Source: Todiramphus chloris collaris
Taxonomy: Eukaryota > Chordata > Aves > Coraciiformes > Alcedinidae
DNA: 64,000 nucleotides
Assembly (NCBI GenBank): GCA_025345505.1
Contig: JANVCC010000049.1
Span: forward strand, 9,726,733-9,790,732
Direction of reading: 5' to 3'
Below the pieces are notes generated by a model. That model was not told where the DNA came from. It worked only from the letters and a program-made list of their open reading frames with translations, and searched no databases. Shown here piece after piece: positions 36,726-48,376 of the stretch. Position numbers and translations under genes: made by a program. Position 1 is the stretch's first letter, and every line of letters begins with the position of its first letter.

Positions 36726-36960
36726 TGTCCTGGTTTCACTGGGACAGAATCATAGGCCTGCCATGGTCTGCAGGCCATTAGCAGTTTGGAGTCAGCTAGG
36801 ACAGCTGACCTGAGTTCACTCACAGGTGTATCCATCCCATAAACATCATGCTCAGTATAAAGGGGGAAATTTGCTGGGGTCAGTTGGTTGGTCTCTGGCT
36901 GTTTTAATTTCAATCCTAGGCATTATATTAAATAAAAATTATGATTTCTATATATATTGA
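36726..36960 (+). mobile_element. LTR-like fragment with TATA and poly(A) signals
   Basis: It begins TGTCCTGGTTTCACTGGGACAG, which resembles the 5' end of a bird endogenous retrovirus LTR family I remember (TGTCCTGGTTTCAGCTGGGA...). Further similarity includes GGACAGCTGACC and CATGCTCAGTATAAA, which supplies a TATA box at 36854-36861. AATAAA at 36931-36936 lies about 75 bp further on, the usual spacing across an R region. It is shorter than full-length members as I recall them. The right boundary is not certain and no target duplication was found. Confidence 0.55.
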
Positions 36961-39261
36961 ATGTGTCTGCCTGCTGTCATCTTTTTAAGAATCAAATAAT
37001 GATTGTCTGAACTGGCAAGGAACTATTTTTGGAGTAGAGAGAAGTTAATAATGAAAAACGTTCACTAATAATACAGTTATCATATATGTATTTTCCATTC
37101 TGTTCCAAGAAAGAAATGACCTAAGCCCTTCACTAATTGACTTTGATGTCAACAGTATCACCAAGACAAGGTACAGAGTCCCTCCCCAGGATTTCAGCAG
37201 TTCCAGGCTTACAGTGTGGCAGTAATGAAGCATAAAGTGGCTTCTTTTACCCAGACTGAAGCCACCACGGTGGTGTCTGCTAAAATTTAGTACAATTGCA
37301 CGAGAAAGCAGCTTGCAAAATATTTGAGGTGCTGAAGTACATCCAGGAGACAACTACTTTGGACAAGCTGACAAGTGAGCCTGTTACCCTCTGTCCTTCA
37401 GCAGATCTCATGCCATATATTAAGTCTTGTCAGAAATGGCTCAGGTCTGATCCCCTGGGTACAATGCTCTAATTTTTTTGGGTTCTGCATATGGGTCACA
37501 CAGAAGTCCAAGGCCCGGAGAGCCACAGCCCAAGATGTGCAGCTCACTGCACATTAGTCTGCTGGCTCTGCAGCCATCCACAGCCATTGCACAGGAAAGT
37601 GGGTCCATGGAGGGGTGAAAAGGCGTAAGAGAGATAACTCTCCCAAATTCAGAGCTATAGATTGTCTCCTTTTTCTCCCTCTTAAAAAAGAATTCACTGA
37701 GCATTTCTGGGCTTGGGCTGTTTGTATACTTACACTATTGCTACTTAATAGGTATTCCAGAAAAAGAAAATAAATTACAGGCCAAGGTATTTTTAAATGT
37801 AATTGGCTGTCTGAATCCTTTCACTAAGGCTAAACTCAAAATTAAAAGTTTTCTTTCCCATTTTCTCCAGACAGTGCACACTTTGAGGATGCAGAAATAG
37901 CCCAGCATCCCTTTTCAATAGTTTATGAGTTGTCAATTGATGCTGACTGTGTTCTGTGTTTAGAAATCATCCAGAGCAGCAGGATGTATGTACCAGGCCC
38001 AAGAAGTCTGTTTATATTTCATACACATAGTTATTTAGACCAGCTGTGTTTGTGAGATTGCTTTGTATTACTGCCATTGTGCAAAGCGCAAAAGACACTG
38101 AAATACTGTATTTCAGAAGGCTGCTAAATGGCAGTGTTTGAAGTCCTGACTGTGGAGTAAAGCCTCTCTAATTCAGATTTCTGGAGCTTTTCCTGGAGCC
38201 ATGTGGATATTTTGGGAAGGAGCAGTTTTTGGGAAGGGAGATGGTTCACAGGAAGATCTTTTGCTCCCAAAAGGAAAAGTCCAGTTCTTGAGTACTTCTG
38301 AAGAAAGAGCAATGTGTTATCTGAGTTGCGCGCTGGCAATTTTTGTACTATTTTGTAAGATATATGCCCGAGCACTGCCATGAGAAGCTGATGCATTTGG
38401 GGAAGAGTTTTGCAGGAGCACACATACACGCCTGGTCGCACCCAGCAGGGAAACCCAGAGTCCCTTCCTTCTGACAAATGGCACTAGGAGATAATGAGCA
38501 TAAGTAGCGACCACAAAAGAAGATGGGGAAAGAGCAGGAGCAGATAAACATGTAAAGTCACTGGACAACAGCAGCTTTTCTCTAACTGAAGTTTGCATAT
38601 TGTGTCAGCTTTACTGCCTGCAAAAGGGCAGAAAGGCGTGAAGAAATATTACACTAGCTATCATAGACTAACACAGAAATAATTCTCAAGTGTCTGAGGA
38701 TCCACTGTTGAGGCATGCAGCTCCATGCAGCCTGGGCTGTAGAGCTCAGCCATGTTGCTGGATTCTCTGGAGGACATATCTGACTCTGGATGAAGCTCCT
38801 CAGCCACGAGCTTTGCCTGCTGCTGTGAAGAGCAAAGGAATTTGTCTCTTTCGATCTCTTGAAACCAAAACCTCACCTTCAACAGTGATTCAAAATATTC
38901 CAGGAAACTTATTTTTTCATATATAATTATTTTTAGCTTTTTTTTTTGTTTTTTTTTTTTTTTCTTTTTCTTTTTAATATGATTGACGTGGTCAGAATTT
39001 TTTGAAGATCAGAAATGTATTTGCAAAGGATGCTAAAAATGTCAGTGTATTTTCTCTATATCTTCAGATGTCCTCCAACATGATGACTTCATTTGGCCAG
39101 ACATCAAAAGCTTTTGACAAAAATCCATAATTTCCCTAATTCTACAAATCTAGTGAAGTTTGTCTGTTTAAACAGCTTTTTTTTTTTTTTCTTGTTCCTT
39201 GTTGGGCAAGCAAAGAATGAGGTGAGAGACTTATTGTACCCCTGTATCCTTCCCATTACAG
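36961..39261. other. Non-coding stretch with T-rich tract
   Basis: No gene was recognised. A T-rich tract interrupted by single G and C residues occupies about 38,931-38,977, and a second T run lies near 39,177-39,190. These may be the tails of old minus-strand retroposons, but I recognise no body sequence beside them. Confidence 0.45.
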
Positions 39262-39425
39262 GAAGCAAGCTGCAGATGACCTGATAAAGTGGGAGCAGAG
39301 GGATGCAGGTTTATATGTGAGGGATTCAGAACTGCCCCGTGATTATGAGCTGTTGCCTAAGAGCAGCTCTGCCTGTTGCATTCCTAAGACACCTAAAGGA
39401 GAAGGAATGGGTCGTTTCCATGCAG
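39262..39425 (+). other. Candidate internal coding exon (unidentified)
   Basis: The acceptor CTGTATCCTTCCCATTACAG ends at 39261, and the donor GCAG followed by GTATGG follows 39425. Both are strong. In the frame after one leading base the 164-bp segment is open throughout (54 codons), with KQAADDLIKWEQRDAGLYV near the start and ELPRDYELLPKSSSACC in the middle. It ends with a single base carried over. Charged and hydrophobic residues are mixed as in a real protein, and this is the most protein-like candidate in the window. I cannot match it to a family. It would imply a plus-strand gene in the right half of the window. The chance of a similar open segment between random splice signals is not small. 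Confidence 0.28.
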
Positions 39426-39959
39426 GTATGGCCAGGCGTCTTCCTAGGTCGCTCCCTTGGTGTGTAGGAGATGTGAGAATGCCTGGGTGTAGCCCAGCAC
39501 AGACAGCAGCTGTCTGAACTGGAGAAAAGACACTCCCTGGGGCATTGCCTTTCACATACAGCACACTGCAGCAGCCAGCACTGTTGTGAGTAACCTCCAG
39601 GCAGGCAGGAACTTTCCAAGTGAGGCAGAGTTTGCCTGGAAATGCCCATTGAGTGTGACAGGAAGCATGTGGTAACAGCCCAAGGATGCAGGCTCAAGGG
39701 TCCAGGTGTTGAGCCATACTTGGGGATGGAGTTATCACAGTCCTCATGGGACTCACTTAAAAAAACCTTTTAAACTATAAAAGCAAATAGGATACTCATT
39801 TTCATGCCTCTGTGAAAGGATGGCAGGAGGTAAGCTCTCCTTCCTTGACAAATATGTATATTTAGGAGACCAAACCCTGCCCAGTCCAGGGCGGGAGCAC
39901 AAGCCATGCTGTTCATGAAGTAATGGCTGATGTGTCATTTGTGATGTGTTAAGATTACG

Positions 39960-40028
39960 AGTTACTAAACTAAGATCAACTGGGTAACTAAACTAAGCTC
40001 AACTGAGTAACTGAACTAAGTTAGACTT
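39960..40028. repeat. 23-bp tandem repeat, three copies
   Basis: Three consecutive 23-bp units occupy 39960-39982, 39983-40005 and 40006-40028, each a variant of RGTAACTAAACTAAGCTCAACTG. The first two differ at four or fewer positions; the third is more diverged at its end. The array lies immediately before a small CpG-richer patch. Confidence 0.88.
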
Positions 40029-40079
40029 AGTGGCGGTTCCCCCTAGGCCTTTCCATCCCCCATTCCTTTATCAGCCATT

Positions 40080-40290
40080 TCCCCTTCGCGTTGCACATCT
40101 ACCTTCAGCGGCCCAGAGGCGTACGAGGTGAGGAGGAGAGATCATTCCTGTCCCAGTCCCATTGCTGTCTCTGTGGGAGCCAGTCACTGCTTCACCCCCC
40201 TTCCCTTCAGGGCAGATCTGTTGACAGAAGAGCTGCCTGCAGGCAGCACAGGCAGCGCAAGCAGCGCGCAGATGCCAGGGACCCTCCGGC
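40080..40290. promoter_or_regulatory. Minor CpG-enriched patch
   Basis: A cluster of CpGs (TTCGCGTTG, CAGCGGCCC, GGCGTACGAGG, GCAGCGCAAGCAGCGCGC) stands out from CpG-poor flanks, although it is much weaker than the 15-kb island. It could be a small promoter, part of an unrecognised LTR, or chance. No TATA or CCAAT element is convincingly placed. Confidence 0.3.
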
Positions 40291-40616
40291 AGCACAGCGC
40301 TGCTTCTGCTGCTCCTCTGCTGCTTTTGAGGACTGACCTCGTGCTGTGTTCCATTTCATGGCTTCTTCCCCCCCTTCATTCTCCTCTTGCATTGCAGCAC
40401 AGAAAAATCTGCAAAGTAACGTTTCCCCAGCAGAGCTGTTTTCCTTTCCGAAAGCTTTCTGGGCACTTTTTGGAATTGGGAGCGTGTGAGGAAGAGACAG
40501 CGAGAGAGGCTGATGTTATGGAAAGGCAGAGCTGTAACCCAGGAGGGGCAAAGGAAAATTTCTTTTGTTGTTTTTGGATTAGTTAACCCAGAGTTTCTCT
40601 TTGTTTTTTCTGCCAG

Positions 40617-40840
40617 GGCTTAAATGTCTGACAATACACTTTTCAGTGGTTACTGAAAGATCATTGCTTCCCACAACTCAACATTTTTTCCACCCATGTC
40701 AGAAGCACTCCAGTGCCATGCAACAACGACACTGTGCTCTGCCTCTCTGCAGCCCATGTTCCCTGGGCCATGCGTGGATGTGGGGAGGGTCCCAGAGAGA
40801 AGGAAGGCACTGCTGTAAAAAGTGTATTTTTCAGATGTGA
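40617..40840 (+). other. Candidate 3' exon in phase with 39262-39425
   Basis: One of the strongest acceptors in the window (GTTTCTCTTTGTTTTTTCTGCCAG) ends at 40616. Joined to the exon candidate ending at 39425, the frame continues as Gly-LKCLTIHFSVV and stays open for 73 residues to a TGA at 40838-40840. The later part is rich in His and Cys and looks less like a folded protein, so much of it may be untranslated or fortuitous. No poly(A) signal lies close behind. The acceptor itself is the firmest part of this call. Confidence 0.2.
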
Positions 40841-41526
40841 TCAGCTGAAAAGCTGGGAAAGTTTAGAGGAAAAATAAGGAACAGCATTGAGTGCTAACAG
40901 TCCTGAACACAATGCAAAGCCTTGGCAGGACTGGATGTGAGGGAGCTGCTTCCAGTTGAGAAATTGCCGTGGGGTTAATTGAAGGAAATAGCAGAGCAGA
41001 GGTGGTGTTTGCAGCAAGGGAACACCAAGTACTTCTTGCAGACAGTCCTGGCACGTAGCTGTGACAGGCTCACCCGCGGGACACCAGCTCTGCAGCCCAC
41101 ACCACCGCAGTGAGCCGGTACTGTCCTGCTCTCCCACTGACATGTGGCTGAGGGGACGTGCTGGATGTTTGGGTGATGTGCTTTTGGGGTGCTGTGTAGT
41201 CCCTGCCAATACCTGGTGCAAATCAACCTCTTTGCAGAGGCCTTGTCCTCTGGCCTAGGTTAGGCAAGTGGCTCAGGCCAGCAGTTTCTCCTGAACTGCA
41301 AGTCTGGAACAATGTTTTGGTGCTCTGGGAAGAGCCTGCTTCACTGGGCTGTTCCAAAGGCAGATAGGGACATGATAGTCTGCAGGCCTGCAGGGAATGT
41401 GCTGTCCTTCCCTATCTTTCTTCCTTAGACGGTGTAATAGATGCTCAATGCTCTCTTCTTTGCTGTCACCCTTACAGGTCCCTTAATTTTAATGGTGATA
41501 GAGAAAGCAGAGGCCAAGCAACCAAT
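40841..41526. other. Non-coding stretch before a CR1 insertion
   Basis: No gene was recognised. Two very strong plus-strand acceptor sequences occur close together (CTTTCTTCCTTAG ending at 41428; TTTGCTGTCACCCTTACAG ending at 41477). The second is followed by about 50 bp of open frame (PLILMVIEKAEAKQP) before the CR1 sequence begins. Confidence 0.4.
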
Positions 41527-42702
41527 CTTATATCCCACTATGATGGGGTGACTTGCCTAGTGGATGAGGGAAAGGCTGTGGATGTGGTTTACCTCGACTT
41601 CAGCAAAGCGTTTGACACAGTCTCCCATAGCATCCTCCTGGAAAAGCTGTCAGTCCACAGCTTGGACAGGTGCACCCTTCGCTGGGTTAAAAACTGGTTG
41701 GATGGCCAGACCCAGAGAGTGGTGGTGAACGGTGCTGCATCCCGTTGGCGTCCGGTGACCAGTGGTGTACCCCAGGGATCAGTACTGGGATCAGACCAGT
41801 CCTATTCAACATCTTTATTGATGACCTGGATGTGGGGATTGAGTCTACCCTCAGTAAATTTGCAGATGACACCAAACTGGGAGGGAGTGTTGATCTGACG
41901 GAGGGTAGGAAGACACTGCAGAGGGACTTGGACAGGCTGGGTCAATGGGCCAACGGTATGAAGTTAAAGAAGACCAAGTGCAGGGTCCTGCACTTTGGCC
42001 ACAATAACCCCATGCAGTGCTACAGCCTGGGGGAGAAGTGGCTGGATAGTGTCCTGGTGGAGAGAGACCTGGGAGTGCTGGTTGACTACCAATTGAACGT
42101 GAGCCAGCAGTGTGCCCATCCTGGCCTGGATCAGGAATAGTGTGGCCAGCAGGACTAGGGATGTGATTCAGCACTGGTGAGGCCTCACCTCAAGTACTGG
42201 GTACAGGTCTGGGCCCCTCACTTCAGGAAGGATATTGAGGTGCTGGAGCGGGTCCAGAAGAGAGCAACAAGGCTGGGGGAAGGGACTAGAAGGAAAGTCT
42301 CATGAGGAGAGACTGAGGGAGCTGGGGTTGTTTAACCTGGAGGAGACTCGGGGGGGACCTTGTCACTCTTTACAACTACCTGAAGGGAGGTTGTAGTCAG
42401 GTGGGGGTCAGGCTCTTCTCCCAAGAAACTAGTGACAGGATGAGAGGGCACGGCCTGAAGCTGCTCCAAGGGAGGTTTCGGTTGGATATCAGGCAGCACT
42501 TCCTCATGGAGAGGGTGATCAGATAATGGAATGGACTGCCCAGGGAGGTGGTGGAGTCACTGTCCCTGAATGTGTTTAAAGAAAGGCTGGATATGGCTCT
42601 TAGTGCCATCGTCTAGCTGATGTGGTGGTATTGCATCATAGGCTGGACTTGATCTCAGAGGTCTTTTCCAGCCTCAGTAATTCTGTGATTCTGTGATTCT
42701 GT
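41527..42702 (+). mobile_element. CR1 LINE, 5'-truncated copy
   Basis: This is a plus-strand CR1 starting within the reverse transcriptase (YDGVTCLVDEG, then VYLDFSKAFDTVSHSILLEK and [10 protein letters not shown]) and running to the 3' end. The catalytic box [11 protein letters not shown] is in a different frame from the upstream palm segment, so a frameshift lies near 41,800. A stop at 42,138-42,140 and later shifts disrupt the rest. The tail ends GAGGTCTTTTCCAGCCTCAGTAATTCTGTG followed by two further octamers. It is inactive. The terminal octamer differs from the ATTCTATG type of the 29.3- and 31.2-kb copies. Confidence 0.92.
42676..42702 (+). repeat. CR1 terminal octamer repeats (ATTCTGTG)n
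   Basis: Three tandem copies of ATTCTGTG/ATTCTGTA form the extreme 3' end of the CR1 copy. This is the normal CR1 terminus, which has short repeats instead of a poly(A) tail. Confidence 0.85.
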
Positions 42703-45700
42703 AACAAGCATCCCAGGTATGTAAATCCTGACTGAGAACAAGTGCACCATAACAAGGTTTGAAATCTTACTCTGGCAGATCACCCTGATCCCCATCTGTC
42801 TGCAAGGAGCACCAGCAGTGCAGAAAGGAAGCTGGAGAAACGGGATGCTATGACTGGAAGGAGCTAAGCAACCTAGTCCTCCAGGTTGGGAACCATGTGC
42901 AGCAACGTTAGGGATGGCCCCAAATGAGGCTGGTGAAACACTGACTCTTGTGAGGCATGAGCCAGGATCTGCTGCCCACCTCCTGGAGGCAGTTAAATCG
43001 ACAACCTTATGTAGCATGCAAGGCTGGTGCCCCTTTCCTTGCCTCTGACCATGATTCTGTTTCAAAAGTAGTTTGTTATTTTTGGCTCTCACAACAGCAA
43101 CCTGTGTCTGGTCACCAAATGAACTGCCCTCCTTTTGTTGCTCTTTAGTGCTTTTAGCCTTGTGCCCTACAAGGAAAAAGAAATATATACAGTAAATCCT
43201 GAAAAATTTTAGGCATTGTGGCAGTGCACTAGGATGTTTTAAGATGCATTTGAGGAAAGCTACCCTTTGTTGAACTGTTTCACTGCACTCTGCTTAATGT
43301 AATTTCTGCCTTCTTCAGTTGAATAACGCATATAATAACCACCATTAGTCTTGGTCTCTGGTGTGTGAATAACAAACATCAGCAATGGTTGGAAGCTGTC
43401 TCTGTTGAGGAGGCATGGTGCTTCCATTCTCATCTCCACAGGAGAGGAAGTCAGCAAACACTGCCAGCCGTCATAAAATAAAGAGTTAATGCACACCTCT
43501 GTGCACACAGTGCATTACTCATTGGGTAGTCATATGTGCATCCTCTGCCCAAAAGAATCAGCAGTCAGTATTACCACCCAGTTGAGATTGCATTTCCTGA
43601 AACACGTGATCCATCAGGAGGAGGGCTGCAGCATTCAGGAATGGGGTGCCAAGAGACACAGCAAAGGAGTTTTTGCCTTAGGAAAGGTGAACTGAATTCC
43701 TCCAGCCATGCCAGGTATCAGGATGAGAACTGAAGGAGAAGATGTCTTTTCCAAAGCAGTATTTTGTTCTAGTGGCCCCTGGAGCAAGTATCGTCTAGGA
43801 AAAATTAAGACATCCATATGGTTAGGTGGCCCATGGAATTTATAGGTAACAGTGAACTACAGTGGTGGATTACAGAAGGAAACTGTAGCATAAGTGGAAG
43901 TGTATTAAAACAAGGACCTGGGATGCAGCAGAGCTGCCAAGAGAAGAAAGGCATTAATAAACATTTTTTCCACTATGTTGCAGAGAAGGGTTTGAAAACA
44001 GTCATGGAGGAATTTAAAATGTTTTAATGATGACCTCTCACCAAGGGGATTTTCCCAGTGAATCTCACTTTACCAAAAAGGTTAATACCCTTTGTGCCCA
44101 AAGAATAGATAAGAAGACGTATTCTCAGCTAAGGAAGAACACCTAGTCATCAGCTACGGAGAGAGCTCTGCCTGAACTCCTGCTTCACACCAAGGTCTTC
44201 CCCATATCACACCCCCCATTGCAAAAGTGTATGCGTTGCAAAATTCTCCTTCTCAGTGCACATGGTTCAAAGTGTGATGAAAATAGCAGCATTCTTCTGT
44301 TACATAGTCCTAACGTTCCCCACAGCCTGGCTGTTACCACTCTCAGCGCTATGAGCCATGACGTTGGAAGCATGTTGCCATGAGGAAGTGACAGTGCAGC
44401 ACATTGAATACACAAAGATTATTCATCACATCTTTTGAGACCAAGACATAACATGCATGCAGAAACGTCCCTTCTGATTTATCTGAAATGGTCCCTGAAT
44501 GATCTGATTTTCCTAAATATTACAATTCAAGTGAAAGTTGAAAAGAGGAGGGGGGATGGGGCGGGGAAAGCCTGGAAACTTTCCTGTAAAATTGTCATCT
44601 CTCCACACTGCTTTCTTCACAGACCAGGCATGCTGTCCTGCAGATGCCCAGACAGTTTTACAAATACTCATTTCCAAGTGGAGGCTGCACCTTGACCAGC
44701 ATTGGGTTGAAAACATGCAGCATCCCTGATGCTAATGATGGCCTTGGCCAATTCAGCTGTCAGATTGCATGCTGCGTCCAGCTGACAGCATCACACAGGG
44801 CAGTAAGGCAGGACAGCAAGAAACCTGTTGTGATAATTCCATCCTCTTAATCACCAGCTGCTCCTAAATTTCTCTAGAGCATGCTTGAAATCAGTTTGTG
44901 TTCACATAATTTTGCTTCTGGGATAACACTTGACAGCTGCAGAGAGGGCAAGTCTCACCAGTTGCTGATGAGCATAGCCATCATGTTCACCAGTCACCCT
45001 TAGCCTCAATGGCTTCAGGGGGAGATGCTTGAGCCAGTCTCACTGGAGACTTTGGGCACCATCTCAGTGGAAATGTGCAATAACAGAAAGGACGTATTTG
45101 CGCTCGCTCCAGAATCCCAAGGAAGCAACAGTATGACACGGTGCCTTCTCTTATTTCTGGAGTTGCCTGACAGAGAGCAAAGCTCCTAGGCTTTCAAAGG
45201 GTCTAGACTTTCTTAGGTATTAATGCAGGGGAGAGAGGGAAGGCAGCAAAGTGCCCTACTTCTTGCTTTCATTTTCATCTTGGCTTGACAACCTATTTCT
45301 GCCGCTAGCACATCTTTCTTATTCTCTTTTATTAGCAAATGCACTTTGGTTGAATTATTTATTGCAAATGATTTACCAGGTCACGTAAGGCCAGCTTTTC
45401 TCTGCCTGTGAGTTATCCACAAATGAACATGTACTTTTTTATTGATGTATTTGTTATTGGTAACTGTTCAGTAAAAAGCCTGTGCATACTGGAGATGGTG
45501 AGTTGTCTGTGAGCTGCTGTTTGATTGGCCTGGTGTGTCTCAGGGTTGGGTTTCTGGGACAGAAGGGAGCAGCCAGGCATGGAGTGAACATAAAGCAGTC
45601 TGACCCTAGTTATACTGGAAGACATCTCATAATCATTATGCCTTCTGTCTTACAAGGGCCCTGATTTACCAGAGCGGCAGCCACCACGAACATTAACACT

Positions 45701-48235
45701 AGCAAAGCCCTACGTGCATGAATTTTCACACAAATGGGTCAAGATAAATGACACATATAGCTGAACACATCTCAAGTGAACATTTTGCAGCATTAGATTG
45801 GGCTAATTGCTCATATAAATCATCAATTTGTGATGTAGGAGAGATTTGAGTCAAATGAAAATACCAAACTTCCTAGATTTATTGTGCGCTATTCATAGTA
45901 GTTCTGTGTGGTTAGAACTAAGACCTACCACAAGTTTAGACAGTTTTAATCTGTTATGAAATCAACCAGATTTTCTCTAAGTGACACATTTTTCTAGCAG
46001 CTCTAAAAAATGGCTACTATGACATCTTTTATTTTTAAGATGAGATTCAGCGCTGGTTGTGCAAAACTTGACCATGCCATGCAGTCTGGAGACTCTATGT
46101 AGTATAGAAGTGCAAGTATTCATCTGCTGTAAAAGAGAAGAACTTTGCTTGAGGCGATGATACTACACCAGTTTACATCAGGGAAACTTTTCCAGTGTAC
46201 AACACAGCTATTTCTTTTATGGAGATGTCATAAGCTTTGGTTGCTGGAACACAGCCTACTGTAAAGAGCATTTCTCACCAAGAAGTGTGCTGTGCTCCAG
46301 GAGATGAAGACAATACAGCCTGCAGTAGCTGCTAGATCTACCTGCATCGCTGGAAACAACTAGAAAGCATCAAGGATGCTTCTGTGACTGATAGTCTGAG
46401 AACAAACTGTGTTATGCTATTGGAAAAAAAAAAGATGCATTATGACAAATGCTCTTTGAGCTCTTTGCAATACAAACTTTCTGTCTTGATTTAGTTTAAT
46501 GCAATGAAAATGTCCCATGTTTTCCTGTTCTTGCCACATTTTAGTATCCACACTGTTACCTTGCAAAATGACTTTAATATCTTCGCATGTTTGCTTTCTT
46601 CCACGGAAAAAAGTTAAGGGCAGAGAGAGAGGAGGACTTTCAAGGGATTGCTCACCATTGCCTGCATACAGTACAGACAGGCTCACTACCTTCCTAATTC
46701 TGCTGTGCTGTTGTAAATCCTGCTGGACATAATGTTTTATTCACGAATTCAGGTTCAGGCTTGAGCATTAAGCTTTCATGGGTGTATCTCATCTTGACAG
46801 ATGGGCAAACGCAAGTGGGGAAAAAAAAATCATTGCTGTGAGACTCCATTTTGCAACAAGATAAATGTAAGCTTTGAATTTACAGTCACTCACAGCTCTG
46901 CCCACAGCTGCACACTCCCCATGTCCTGCTTCCACACAGATTTTGTCTGGAGAAAAATCTCCTCATTCACTCCATGAACGAGCCTGACAAGGGTTGAAAT
47001 TAGGCTGCTGAATGCCTTAAGTTCCAACTCCATGACCTCGAGAGACCAAAGGAAGAATTGTTATCATACTGGAAGTTATCCTAAATACAAGCTGAAGTAT
47101 CCTCCAAAATGTAGAATTCCTGCAGAAAAGTTATACGGAAGGTACCATTGCAAGTAATTTCTATGGATTTTTGCTAAAATGTAAAATGAAAAATGAAATG
47201 AGATTTAAATGTGATCGAAGATCAGTAGTAACTAATCCTGCAGATGCCAGTGTAGTCATCTTCTCACTAATGACCTGGAAAACTTTATAATATACTGTGA
47301 AGTATCTAATTTGTCTCAGTGGAGCCCTTTTCCTGAAAACTTACCAACCTCCCCACTAGTTTGACTTTCCTTCAAGAACATGGGCTGTTGGAAATTATTA
47401 GAACAGTCTCCTCTTCAGTTTACCCTCTCCATCTGCCTGTACTAGGCAGCAACGTAGGACAGGAATACAAGGAGACTAAGAAAGTACTCAATCATCATTT
47501 TTAAGTCATGAAATCCAGGAATGAAATAGCAGAGGATACTGAGTTATTGGCCCCCTTCAGCTTGGAGCAGTCACTTCCTGCCCATTGCCATCGGTCCTAG
47601 TGGGCTGAGACTGGATCTGACCTTACCCCATCACTGATGTTTTGTGGCTGCCTGACCAGCTCCATCACAAGGATAATTTAAAACAGGTAAAGCCTGCAAA
47701 TGACAGAGGAGTTGACAAACGTTGCTCAAGGCAGTTTGTTAGACCTAAGTAAATGTCATTGTTCTGCAATATTTCCTTGGGTAATGTGACAGGGGAAAAA
47801 AAAAAAAAAAAAAATTGTTCTCTGCTGGTGGCTTGCTCTTGTTTGAGGGCATGGTGCTTTCCAGCCACCCTTGCAAGATGTGGTGGCCACTGTCTAGACT
47901 GCTGCAAACCTAGACCTTGTATTTGCACAGTTTGAAATCTCATTGTCAGCCTTGGGTGCTGCTTTAAAATGCTTTTCCCCTTTTTTAGTGGAAACTCCTT
48001 AGAAAACAAAATGATTTTTTGCTAGGCGTATAAGTGACTCAGATCCTGCTCAGACAGCTTTTCTCACACAAATTAATTCATGGTAACCTGAGCTGAGATC
48101 CATGAAGGATCATCACTTGTGCATATGAAGCAGGAGTTTGCTCTACAAAGGTGAGGGGGTGGAAGGGATAAAAACAGGTGAACAAGATCCAGCACCTGCC
48201 ATTGTGATGTATAAATATTCCAGGATTCTCAATGC
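42703..48235. other. Non-coding stretch, no gene recognised
   Basis: About 5.5 kb contain no recognised coding sequence or mobile element. Scattered plus-strand acceptor-like sites occur (for example TGCTTTCTTCACAG near 44,622 and GTCCTGCTTCCACACAG near 46,939) without convincing exons. An A19 run lies at 47,796-47,814. Confidence 0.45.
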
Positions 48236-48376
48236 TTGGAAAAATTCAAGGGAGAGCCATAAAAATTACTTACAATCTAGAAACATACCTTCAGCATGAG
48301 ACCATGGAATGGAGCAGTCTATCCAAAAGAAAGCAGGGTGACTTGATCACAGTGTGCCTACATGAGGATGCATTTT
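48236..48376 (+). mobile_element. Ancient CR1-like remnant
   Basis: AGAGCCATAAAAATTACTTACAATCTAGAAACATACC... through GGGTGACTTGATCACAGTGTGCCTACATGAGG follows the word order of the CR1/L3 3' coding region. That order is: a 'rAGAGCaAtaAAAATgAT', then 'gAAAacaT', then 'GgGtGACaTGAT.ACAGT.T.CA..TA'. It is much more diverged than the other copies and lacks the 3' tail. The call rests on visual similarity to remembered CR1 sequence. Confidence 0.5.
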
